Below are positions 7,196-12,585 of a stretch of 20,446 nt of DNA, piece after piece. Each line of letters starts with the position of its first letter. The first letter of the stretch is position 1. Under the pieces are notes generated by a model. That model was given only the letters and a program-made list of their open reading frames with translations, was not told the DNA's origin and did no database searches. The position numbers and the translations under genes were made by a program. The stretch covers positions 1 through 20,446 of the IMG/VR virus record IMGVR_UViG_3300032046_002115; one strand, given 5' to 3'. The stretch is from a virus.

Positions 7196-8276
7196 AAGAC
7201 ATATTTCTACCCCACAAGAGAAAATTCTCAATAGAACCCCCGAATACATTATCTTTAGAGAACCAGAAATTGAAAACTCTATTGCTAATGTTAAAAAAGA
7301 ATTTGAAGAAAAAAAAGAGACTCTTACACCAGAAGCAAGACTTCTTATTACTAAAGGTCTTGAAATTAAAGAAAGTGAGAATATCCACGAAGTCTCAAAC
7401 CAAGGATGGAGATACTCTCCTAAAAAAGAACCAAATATTAAAGAGTCTAAGACTTGGAATTTAGAGATAGCTAGAAGAGAAATTAAAAAGAGAGTTAAAA
7501 ACCAAGTTGGTGAACTTCAAGAAATTCAATCCCAGATTGGGGATAGAAGAATAAGACCATTTTGGGAATATAAATTTAATGTTAATGAGAAGAAACTTAT
7601 GGGTGTTGGTGATTTACATTACAAAACTTTAGGTTCGGATGTTAAATACTTTGAAGGAACGATTGATTATATTAAAAAAACTAATACCGCCATCATCTTA
7701 ATGGGAGATATGTTAGAAAATGCGACAAGATATTCTATCGGGGCTGGAGTTTACGAACAATACATTCCACCAATGGAGCAGTTGTATGATGTTTGTGAGA
7801 TGCTTTCTCCTATTAAAAAGCAGATATTAGCGGTTATCTGCGGCAACCATGAGTATCGAACTTTTAAAGAGTCTGGCTTCAATCCTGCGCAAATTATGGC
7901 AGATAAATTAAGTGCGCCCTATTGTGGCTTTGAAACCTTTTTAAGAATTTGGGCAAAGAAACAAAAGTATATTATTTATGGAACTCACGGGGCAACTGGG
8001 GCAAGATTCGCTTGGACGAAAATGAAAGCCCTAGATGACTTAATGAGGTATATTAACGCCGATGTCATTATGTATGGACATACTCACGATACTTTAATCA
8101 AAAAAACAACCACTAAGGGGTTAATAGATAAAAAGAAATTCGGGATACTAACTGGTTCTTTTTTAAGAGATGAACCTCATTCTTACGCAGTAATGAAATG
8201 TTATCCACCAGCCGAAGTAGGAGTGGTGAAGGTTAAATTATTCGGTGACCGGTGGGACATCCATTGCTCGAAATAA
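7188..8276 (+). CDS. Calcineurin-like metallophosphoesterase
   Basis: This 362-residue protein has all signature blocks of the calcineurin-like phosphoesterase superfamily in order: GDLH (D142, H144), GDMLEN (D174), GNHE (N220, H221), GTHG (H267) and GHTH (H298, H300). These bind two metal ions and cleave phosphomono- or diesters. The N-terminal 130 residues are a charged helical extension beyond the usual catalytic core. The start is ATG 7188, with GGAAGGA nine bases upstream. An in-frame TTG at 7146 would overlap the previous gene further and is less likely. The stop TAA shares a base with the next ATG. In phages such enzymes act on nucleic acids or nucleotides; being next to a MazG-like/HAD fusion supports that. 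The exact substrate is unknown. Confidence 0.88.
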   Translation: MTERHISTPQEKILNRTPEYIIFREPEIENSIANVKKEFEEKKETLTPEARLLITKGLEIKESENIHEVSNQGWRYSPKKEPNIKESKTWNLEIARREIKKRVKNQVGELQEIQSQIGDRRIRPFWEYKFNVNEKKLMGVGDLHYKTLGSDVKYFEGTIDYIKKTNTAIILMGDMLENATRYSIGAGVYEQYIPPMEQLYDVCEMLSPIKKQILAVICGNHEYRTFKESGFNPAQIMADKLSAPYCGFETFLRIWAKKQKYIIYGTHGATGARFAWTKMKALDDLMRYINADVIMYGHTHDTLIKKTTTKGLIDKKKFGILTGSFLRDEPHSYAVMKCYPPAEVGVVKVKLFGDRWDIHCSK

Positions 8277-8797
8277 TGAACGATTTAGCAATTAAAGAAA
8301 AATATCTTAACAAGTTTGTTAAGGTAATGGTGGAGAGATTAAAGTCTGGCAATCAAAAGTATGGTGATGATTGGTTGAGGAAGGATTGCTTTGAGGAAGC
8401 GGAATTTGAATTATATGATCTAGCAAATTATGCTTATTTGGTCTGGTTAAAACTTCAAATAAGGAAAGTAAAAGTAGCGACTGACTATGATGGTGTTTTT
8501 CACCGAGTAAAACCCCTTCTTGAATCTTTTAACATTAAACCTATTATTCTTACTGGCCGTCCACCTTCAGAAAAAAAGTTAGTAGAGACTCAACTTAAAG
8601 GATGTCAATATCAAGAATTAATTAACTATCCCTATGAATACGGCAAGGATTTGGGAGAAACCCTTAAAAAGATTTCCGAATGGAAGGCCAAGAAACTGAA
8701 AGAACTGAAAGTGGATGTTTTTATTGATGATGACATCCGGTATCTTTTAGAAGCGAAAAAGAAGAACCAGAAATTACTTTGTTTATTAGTTATTTAG
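8276..8797 (+). CDS. MazG-like / HAD-like hydrolase fusion
   Basis: This 173-residue protein appears to join two nucleotide-related modules. Residues 1-62 look like an all-alpha MazG-like NTP pyrophosphohydrolase: KYGDDWLRKDCFEEAEFELYD has E-x-x-E and E-x-x-D type metal sites and is followed by LANYAYL. Residues 66-173 resemble a small HAD phosphatase: motif I D70-Y-D72-G, motif II T93-G-R, a Lys-rich segment WKAKKL for motif III, and motif IV D151-D-D153. The start is ATG 8276 (TAATG with the upstream gene). A GTG at 8252 in the same frame is less likely. Combined action could remove unwanted (d)NTPs to nucleosides, but this is inferred. The MazG part is short and may be only structural. Confidence 0.72.
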   Translation: MNDLAIKEKYLNKFVKVMVERLKSGNQKYGDDWLRKDCFEEAEFELYDLANYAYLVWLKLQIRKVKVATDYDGVFHRVKPLLESFNIKPIILTGRPPSEKKLVETQLKGCQYQELINYPYEYGKDLGETLKKISEWKAKKLKELKVDVFIDDDIRYLLEAKKKNQKLLCLLVI

Positions 8798-8821
8798 TAA
8801 TCCTATAGTTTCTAACTTCAT

Positions 8822-8851
8822 TTGACTTTTCCTATCTTATAATATTATACT
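8822..8851 (+). promoter_or_regulatory. Probable promoter of the regulatory region
   Basis: TTGACT (8822-8827), an 18-base spacer and TATACT (8846-8851). An overlapping perfect TATAAT (8838-8843) lacks a well-placed -35. The site lies in the gap after the HAD gene, where a new transcription unit is expected. Confidence 0.55.
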
Positions 8852-8852
8852 T

Positions 8853-8919
8853 AGATTAATGCTCATGCCCACACTGCCTAGTTAGGAGGTGGGGGAGTGT
8901 GAAAAGATTAATGCTTCAT
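8853..8919 (+). promoter_or_regulatory. Leader hairpin that can hide RBS and GTG start, flanked by a direct repeat
   Basis: CACACT (8870-8875) can pair with AGTGTG (8896-8901), which contains the GTG start of the next small gene. Inside, CCT (8877-8879) pairs with AGG (8884-8886), part of the AGGAGG ribosome site. AGATTAATGCT occurs on both sides (8853-8863 and 8905-8915), each followed by (T)CAT. The folded leader would block ribosome access, so translation may be conditional. Pairing is read by eye. Confidence 0.45.
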
Positions 8920-9036
8920 ATTATTATTGGTGTCAAAGAATTTTGTATTGAGAAAGGCCAAGAAGATAATTACAACCATAATGTTTGGTGGGATTTAGTG
9001 AAGTTTTTTGACCGAGTAAGTCTAAAACTTGTTTAA
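8899..9036 (+). CDS. Small protein of unknown function (45 aa, GTG start)
   Basis: The frame starts with GTG nine bases after AGGAGG (8884-8889) and encodes KRLMLHIIIGVKEFCIEKG followed by an Asn-rich turn and an aromatic helix (NVWWDLVKFFDRVSLKLV). It looks like a compact helical protein with one Cys and two adjacent Trp. It is preceded by its own promoter and followed by the promoter of the HTH gene. A regulatory role is suggested only by position. The strong ribosome site argues that it is real; the length is too small to be certain. Confidence 0.5.
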   Translation: MKRLMLHIIIGVKEFCIEKGQEDNYNHNVWWDLVKFFDRVSLKLV

Positions 9037-9083
9037 TTTTAATCCATTTTTAAAAGTGCCTTATTATCTAACTAAACTGCCCC

Positions 9084-9112
9084 TTGACAAGTGTTTAGGG
9101 AAGTAGTATATT
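9084..9112 (+). promoter_or_regulatory. Strong sigma70-like promoter for the HTH gene
   Basis: A perfect TTGACA (9084-9089), a 17-base spacer and TATATT (9107-9112, five of six consensus bases). The predicted transcription start (about 9119-9120) coincides with the ATG at 9120. Confidence 0.75.
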
Positions 9113-9119
9113 GACCATA

Positions 9120-9368
9120 ATGTCGCAAAAGCTACATCTCCAGACTCCAAACCTAGAGGTTCCCTTCCAAAAAAGGGAAGAGAGAGAAAGAAACGAAAGA
9201 GTTATTTCCCTCTATAAAACAGGTAGTTATTCTTACACTTCACTTGCCAGAATTTTCAAGATTACCAAACAACGAATTTATCAAATTATTAAAAAAGATA
9301 AAGACATAGTTAAAAATGAGGAGCTGGTTCAGGAAATTGACCCAAGAGATACTCCTGACCAGTGGTAA
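9120..9368 (+). CDS. Small helix-turn-helix DNA-binding protein, likely regulator
   Basis: This 82-residue protein carries a C-terminal-half HTH: residues about 29-60, SLYKTGSYSYTSLARIFKI then TKQRIYQIIKKD. It resembles sigma-region-4 or homeodomain-like HTHs, in which a short-spaced recognition helix follows a Gly-turn. The first 25 residues are basic/acidic and flexible. The start is ATG 9120; the in-frame TTG at 9111 lies inside the -10 box and cannot be in the transcript. With the start of transcription at about 9119-9120, the mRNA would be leaderless. A hairpin TTCCCTT/AAGGGAA (9160-9166, 9173-9179) lies early in the coding region. Candidate phage transcription regulator, possibly of the replication operon or of the late promoters. 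Confidence 0.7.
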   Translation: MSQKLHLQTPNLEVPFQKREERERNERVISLYKTGSYSYTSLARIFKITKQRIYQIIKKDKDIVKNEELVQEIDPRDTPDQW

Positions 9369-9370
9369 AT

Positions 9371-9556
9371 ATGATTCTATATTTTATAAATCCATCTAAT
9401 TGGGATAAACAACAAGCATTTGGTTTTTTTCGATTTAAACCCTGTAGGTGTGGGTGTACAAAAACCTATGGGTGGGGATTTAATTTCTTCTTGTTAGGAT
9501 TTAATATCCAAAGAAAGAAAAAGGTTTTTGACTCTCGTTTATTCAAAAAAGTTTAA
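9371..9556 (+). CDS. Small aromatic/Cys-containing protein (61 aa)
   Basis: Not recognised. From ATG 9371 it reads MILYFINPSNWDKQQAFGFF and contains a C-x-C-x-C cluster (FKPCRCGCTKTYGWGFNFF) and a basic tail. The Cys cluster might bind a metal but is too small for a classic zinc finger. A GTG at 9362 in frame would overlap the HTH gene by seven bases. No clear ribosome site is visible for either. It lies between the HTH gene and a zinc-ribbon protein in a tight + strand series. Confidence 0.45.
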   Translation: MILYFINPSNWDKQQAFGFFRFKPCRCGCTKTYGWGFNFFLLGFNIQRKKKVFDSRLFKKV

Positions 9557-9563
9557 AAGGCTT

Positions 9564-9992
9564 ATGAACGATTTTGACAAAGACGATGCTGATTGGATTA
9601 AAAATAATGTTCCAGAATCTCCTGGAAATAATGAGCCAGAAATAAGTGGGTTACCCGAAGCCCCCGTCAGTATAAATGTAAGGGGATATTATAAGGGTTT
9701 CTCAGTTCAAATTACTAAAAGAAACGCCAAGGGTGTTGTTGAATTAGAAAAAATAATAACTGCCATTGATAATATGATTAAAAATGGCTTTAAACCTAGT
9801 TGGAATGACGATACAAATGGCAAAAGCTCCAGCACTCCTAAGGTAGAAGTTAAAACCAAACCCTGTGAACAATGCGGTGGAACACGAAAATTAGTTGAAG
9901 GAGTTTCAAAAGGCAAAAGATGGGCTGGGTGGTTTTGTCAAAATAAAGTTTCTCATTGCTCGGTTGAATGGATACCCTTAGGAAAAAAATGA
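9564..9992 (+). CDS. Zinc-ribbon protein of unknown function (142 aa)
   Basis: The N-terminus is acidic and Pro-rich. Residues 38-80 form a small alpha/beta segment (VSINVRGYYKGFSVQITKRN then VVELEKIITAIDNMIKNGF). A Ser/Thr linker follows, then a C-terminal zinc ribbon with CEQC and a second Cys pair in FCQNKVSHC. The start chosen is ATG 9564, with AAAGG just upstream. A TTG at 9528 would extend it by 12 residues into the preceding gene. It ends in ATGA overlap with another Cys-rich gene. It might be a DNA- or RNA-binding accessory protein of the replication region; this is inferred from the ribbon and position. Confidence 0.65.
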   Translation: MNDFDKDDADWIKNNVPESPGNNEPEISGLPEAPVSINVRGYYKGFSVQITKRNAKGVVELEKIITAIDNMIKNGFKPSWNDDTNGKSSSTPKVEVKTKPCEQCGGTRKLVEGVSKGKRWAGWFCQNKVSHCSVEWIPLGKK

Positions 9993-10165
9993 AACCTAAA
10001 AAGTGTGAAAAATGTCCAAATTTATTAACTGAAGGAGTCGCTAGATATTCAAGGGGAGCTTTTGGGGGACAGGAATTATGTATCTCGTGTCAGAAGATTG
10101 AACGACGCAAAACAATACCTAAGAAAATGGCTGACTTTTTGAATAATAAAAGTTTTATTTTATAG
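9989..10165 (+). CDS. Small zinc-finger-like protein (58 aa)
   Basis: It begins MKPKKCEKCPNLLTEGVARY and has a second pair in ELCISCQKIERR, giving a CX2C...CX2C treble-clef or ribbon layout with a basic tail. ATG 9989 overlaps the previous stop (ATGA), with AGGA five bases upstream. An earlier in-frame ATG at 9968 is possible but overlaps more. It probably binds zinc; the partner is unknown. It is the last gene before the 128-base replication leader. Confidence 0.6.
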   Translation: MKPKKCEKCPNLLTEGVARYSRGAFGGQELCISCQKIERRKTIPKKMADFLNNKSFIL

Positions 10166-10180
10166 CTCTTTGTAATCCGA

Positions 10181-10284
10181 TTAAAGGACACTTTAAGGTT
10201 TGTATCTTAAAGAGACAAGAGAGATAACTCAATCTGGCAAATACAACAACACAGAATTGTTTTCACCTTCTCTCTTGTCCCTTT
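10181..10284 (+). repeat. Non-coding leader with 16-bp-arm dyad before the replication module
   Basis: The gap 10166-10293 holds no gene. A small palindrome TTAAAG-GACA-CTTTAA lies at 10181-10196. A long dyad follows: left arm 10209-10224 (AAAGAGACAAGAGAGA) and right arm 10269-10284 (TCTCTCTTGTCCCTTT) match at 15 of 16 positions. Between them AACAA/TTGTT (10245-10249, 10257-10261) can form an inner hairpin. The right arm ends nine bases before the ATG at 10294. It may be an RNA structure controlling translation, an operator, or part of the replication origin. No clear promoter is seen here. Confidence 0.65.
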
Positions 10285-10293
10285 AGGGTAAAA

Positions 10294-10785
10294 ATGAAAA
10301 ACGCTGTCCTGACGATTTGGATACCAAATCAGAAATTCGTAAAACAGGGTAAATACTGCCTAATTGACAATAAGCCTTGCTTTGTCGCTAATATGACTGC
10401 TCAAAAGTGGTTTCGTAATTATGGTGGATACTCTATCGCTAAAAGAATACTTGACGCTCTACCTCGTGGCACAAAGATTATCTATAAGAGAATAGATCAA
10501 CAACAATACTTTATTACCAATAAGACTAAATTTCAGAAGAAGGGGATTTTAGTTTCCTTCGGCGCACATTCACAATGGGTTTTACCCTTAAAGAATTGGG
10601 TTGTTAAACATGGCGTTTTAAAGAACGAACCCAAAGACTTGCCAGTAATTTCTTTAGATAAATGGACAAAAACGGGGGCTAGTTCTCCACCTGTCCTGGC
10701 GACTAGCCCCCCACTTGAAGATTTTTCTATTCCTAATGATGTTCGGTTGAGATTAAAAAAAGTTTGGGAGGCAAAATATGCCTGA
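10294..10785 (+). CDS. Unknown protein of the replication module (163 aa)
   Basis: Not recognised. The N-terminal 110 residues look like a folded mixed alpha/beta domain with many aromatic and basic residues (MKNAVLTIWIPNQKFVKQGK, then KWFRNYGGYSIAKRILDALP). The linker at about 127-140 is Ser/Pro-rich (GASSPPVLATSPPLED), and a short C-terminal helix follows. The linker is encoded by a GC-rich perfect inverted repeat. AGGG lies five bases before the ATG and the long dyad lies upstream. It overlaps the initiator gene by eight bases and carries that gene's GGGAGG site, so the two are coupled. A DNA-binding replication or regulatory role is inferred from position. Confidence 0.65.
   Translation: MKNAVLTIWIPNQKFVKQGKYCLIDNKPCFVANMTAQKWFRNYGGYSIAKRILDALPRGTKIIYKRIDQQQYFITNKTKFQKKGILVSFGAHSQWVLPLKNWVVKHGVLKNEPKDLPVISLDKWTKTGASSPPVLATSPPLEDFSIPNDVRLRLKKVWEAKYA
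10674..10711 (+). repeat. Perfect 10-bp GC-rich inverted repeat
   Basis: GGGGGCTAGT (10674-10683) and ACTAGCCCCC (10702-10711) are perfect reverse complements around an 18-base loop that itself contains CCA/TGG. Such a GC-rich hairpin stands out in this AT-rich sequence. It lies inside the 3' part of a coding region, about 400 bases before the putative origin iterons, with which it shares the word ACTAG. Confidence 0.7.
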
Positions 10786-11269
10786 AGTTAAATTTCCTGG
10801 ATTTCCAGAAGAACCGAAAACAAACTATTGGCCATATCCTAAAGTTCTTAATGGCTATTGGTATATTCTTTCAGGAAGTGAACAAAAAGCACTTGATTAT
10901 ATCTTGCGCCATACTTGGGGTTTTAAAAAAACAGCCGATAAAATTTCTCTTAGCCAATTTGCTTTAGGAGTTAAAAATTGCGACTTAGGGTGTGGTATTA
11001 AACACCGCACTACCCTGATTAAAGCTCTTAATGGTTTAGTAAAAAAGGGTTTTGTTGAAAAAGTTATCCACAAAGGGAAGACAACTGAATGGAGATTGAA
11101 ATTTAAACTAGTGCGTGAAATGAACCAGACTAGTGCGCAAAATAGACTAGTAACTAGTACAGAAAATGAACCCACAATAAAGGATAACAATAAAGGATAT
11201 TCAATAAAGGGTAGAAATTTTTTAAGAAAGAAAATTAAAGACTTAGGTCTTAAAAGGATTTATGCCTGA
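10778..11269 (+). CDS. Phage replication initiator, O-protein-like
   Basis: This 163-residue protein has an N-terminal winged-helix domain of the lambda O / phage replisome-organiser type. FPEEPKTNYWPYPKVLNGYW is followed by LSGSEQKALDYILRHTWGF, then K-x-x-DKISLSQFALG, and the recognition part HRTTLIKALNGLVKKGFVEK. The family signature (stable 'RxTWGF' helix, 'IS-x-x-QFA', then a winged part) is clear. The C-terminal 50 residues are polar and linker-like; this is where the DNA carries iterons and AT-rich repeats, just as lambda's origin lies inside O. It would bind the origin and recruit the host or phage helicase. No helicase-loader gene follows, so it may contact the host helicase or loader directly. 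Shine-Dalgarno GGGAGG lies upstream. Confidence 0.82.
   Translation: MPEVKFPGFPEEPKTNYWPYPKVLNGYWYILSGSEQKALDYILRHTWGFKKTADKISLSQFALGVKNCDLGCGIKHRTTLIKALNGLVKKGFVEKVIHKGKTTEWRLKFKLVREMNQTSAQNRLVTSTENEPTIKDNNKGYSIKGRNFLRKKIKDLGLKRIYA
11107..11213 (+). other. Candidate replication origin inside the initiator gene
   Basis: Two tandem 22-bp units (11107-11128 and 11129-11150) both start ACTAGTGCG and match at 17 of 22 positions. Two more ACTAGT words follow (11146-11151, 11153-11158). Next come three AT-rich direct repeats of the form CAATAAAGGRTA at 11175-11186, 11188-11199 and 11202-11213, spaced 13 and 14 bases apart. Initiator iterons next to a row of AT-rich 12- to 13-mers is the classic layout of a theta origin with an unwinding element. 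The repeats lie in the linker-coding part of the O-like gene. Confidence 0.65.
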
Positions 11270-11408
11270 TTTATTAAAAGAATTGGATCAAGTGAGGCAA
11301 CGTTGGTTAAAAGCTAAGAAAAAAGGTGATGAAGTTATGATGGGGCTTTGGGAGAAGACAGGTAAAAAATTAAAGGCGGAGTTAGAAAAAAGATTAAAAA
11401 ATGACTAA
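11262..11408 (+). CDS. Small charged helical protein (48 aa)
   Basis: It starts MPDLLKELDQVRQRWLKAKK and ends in a Lys/Glu-rich helix. AAAGGA lies three bases before the ATG, and the gene overlaps the initiator stop by eight bases. Entirely helical, with no known motif. It directly follows the initiator and may be a small replication accessory or regulator, but there is no sequence evidence for this. Confidence 0.55.
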   Translation: MPDLLKELDQVRQRWLKAKKKGDEVMMGLWEKTGKKLKAELEKRLKND

Positions 11409-11419
11409 AAGGAGGTTTT

Positions 11420-11665
11420 ATGAAGATTATAACTATACTTGCCGGCTTGGTATTATTTTTATACTTATTTTTCTCGTTCTTAATGCTGTTGGACAAATTA
11501 AGAGAACTGAACCAAGATAGATGCTTTCGCCGGTGCCAATCATTGGGGCACAAGAGATTACAGAAGTTTTACCTACCCCAAAACTTAGTGAAAAAGACCA
11601 AATCATCGCCGAAATCCAAAGAGTATTCGGTGAACATTCAGAAAAAGCCTTCTTGTTATTACTAG
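11420..11665 (+). CDS. Small TM protein overlapping the lysozyme-like gene (uncertain)
   Basis: AGGAGG (11410-11415) lies just upstream of the ATG. Residues 3-25 are a strong TM helix (ITILAGLVLFLYLFFSFLML), followed by a charged stretch. The last half is encoded in a region that is also the start of the lysozyme-like gene in another frame, and its composition (Cys/Arg/Lys/Ser-rich) looks like an overprinted frame. The start region is well supported by the ribosome site; the C-terminal part is doubtful. It may be a holin-like membrane protein, or the true N-terminal anchor of the lysozyme joined through a frameshift or an assembly error. Confidence 0.42.
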   Translation: MKIITILAGLVLFLYLFFSFLMLLDKLRELNQDRCFRRCQSLGHKRLQKFYLPQNLVKKTKSSPKSKEYSVNIQKKPSCYY

Positions 11666-11907
11666 GGAAAGATAACAAGAGTTGTGCCGAAAATAGAATG
11701 TTGGACAAAAATGCGGTAAACAATAATTATAACTGGGGTGGGGTTGGAAGGGATTGTGGAATTTTTCAGATTAGCGATTACTACCATCCCTATACTTGTG
11801 AACAAATGAAGGATTGGAAATTAAATATAAATTATGCTTGGAGAATGTTTAAAAATGACAATTACCATTTTTCAAGATGGTCTTGCGGGAAAGAATATGG
11901 CATCTAA
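11521..11907 (+). CDS. Lysozyme / lytic-transglycosylase-like protein
   Basis: This 128-residue protein is of the small lysozyme-like type. A candidate catalytic Glu (E57 in CAENRMLD) is followed about 23 residues later by GIFQIS (80-85), the usual substrate-cleft motif, then a Tyr-rich region and a C-terminal AWRMF-x(9)-FSRWSC part. Four Cys (C55, C79, C93, C122) suggest disulfides and hence an exported protein, cutting the glycan strands of peptidoglycan. The N-terminus (MLSPVPIIGAQ) looks like the end of a signal peptide without its hydrophobic core. The same frame upstream (from ATG 11401) encodes a TM stretch but is cut by TAG at 11518-11520, just before this ATG. No ribosome site precedes 11521. 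Confidence 0.72.
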   Translation: MLSPVPIIGAQEITEVLPTPKLSEKDQIIAEIQRVFGEHSEKAFLLLLGKDNKSCAENRMLDKNAVNNNYNWGGVGRDCGIFQISDYYHPYTCEQMKDWKLNINYAWRMFKNDNYHFSRWSCGKEYGI

Positions 11908-12226
11908 AATGAAAAAAGATAAAATACTTGACGAAGTTAAAAAAGAGCAAATAGGACGAATAATAAGAGATAAAAACTTTACTCTTATGAGGTTTAAAAG
12001 ACTTAGGGATGACCATATAGAAGAAATAAAGAATAATCTTTTCATTCGTAAATCTTGGACATTGATAGATAGAATTGTCGCAAAATTAGCTAACTATGAT
12101 TTATCAGAAACACCATCGGAAAGATTAATAAGACAAGAGAAAGAATGGTTGGGAAAAAATAAGAAGAGGATAGAAAAAGAGACTAAAAGTTATATTGAGC
12201 AGATTTTAAATTTTAAACTAAAATGA
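11897..12226 (+). CDS. Charged helical protein of unknown function (109 aa)
   Basis: Not recognised. The product is Lys/Glu/Arg-rich and almost wholly helical, with KEQIGRIIRDKNFTLMRF near the front and a Glu/Lys coiled tail. The start is uncertain: ATG 11897 has GGGA six bases upstream and overlaps the lysozyme gene by 11 bases. ATG 11909 follows the stop by one base and would remove four residues. It ends with ATGA overlap to a membrane protein gene. No Cys, TM helix or catalytic motif is visible. Confidence 0.55.
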   Translation: MASKMKKDKILDEVKKEQIGRIIRDKNFTLMRFKRLRDDHIEEIKNNLFIRKSWTLIDRIVAKLANYDLSETPSERLIRQEKEWLGKNKKRIEKETKSYIEQILNFKLK

Positions 12227-12585
12227 CTACCAAAAAAGAAACTATTTTAATTTTTTCACTTATATTAATCTTTGGAGGCATATTTATTATAGCTTCACTT
12301 AGCTTTGATAATGGCTACAAAACTGGTTATCAGAAAGCTACCGAGAATTTAATCCAGCGTCTTGATAAGTGTGAGGAAGATAATGAATTTTATCAAAAAG
12401 ATATTTCAGAGTGGAAAGAAGATAAGGAATTAGGAAACAAATTTGTAGAAGAAAGATGTGTTTGTGTTTCTTGGGGGAATAGCATTGAAGAACCATTAAC
12501 TAAAGATGAGATTTGTAATTATCAATGTCCTAAAGATGGGGTTTGCCCATTATTTTATCCAGCCAACAAGGATTTACTAAAATGA
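12223..12585 (+). CDS. Membrane-anchored Cys-rich protein (120 aa)
   Basis: A signal-anchor helix (residues 7-26, TILIFSLILIFGGIFIIASL) follows a short basic N-terminus, so the rest is probably outside the membrane. A predicted helix (30-75) leads to a C-terminal Cys-rich part with CVCVSW, then CNYQCPKDGVCPLF, in total six Cys that could form disulfides. It starts and ends in ATGA overlaps, so it sits in a coupled string. A surface role such as superinfection exclusion or envelope modification is possible but not shown. Confidence 0.6.
   Translation: MTTKKETILIFSLILIFGGIFIIASLSFDNGYKTGYQKATENLIQRLDKCEEDNEFYQKDISEWKEDKELGNKFVEERCVCVSWGNSIEEPLTKDEICNYQCPKDGVCPLFYPANKDLLK

Noticed and set aside
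11107-11213. CRISPR array
   Set aside because: The repeats are short, partly tandem without unique spacers, and lie in a coding region; iterons fit better.
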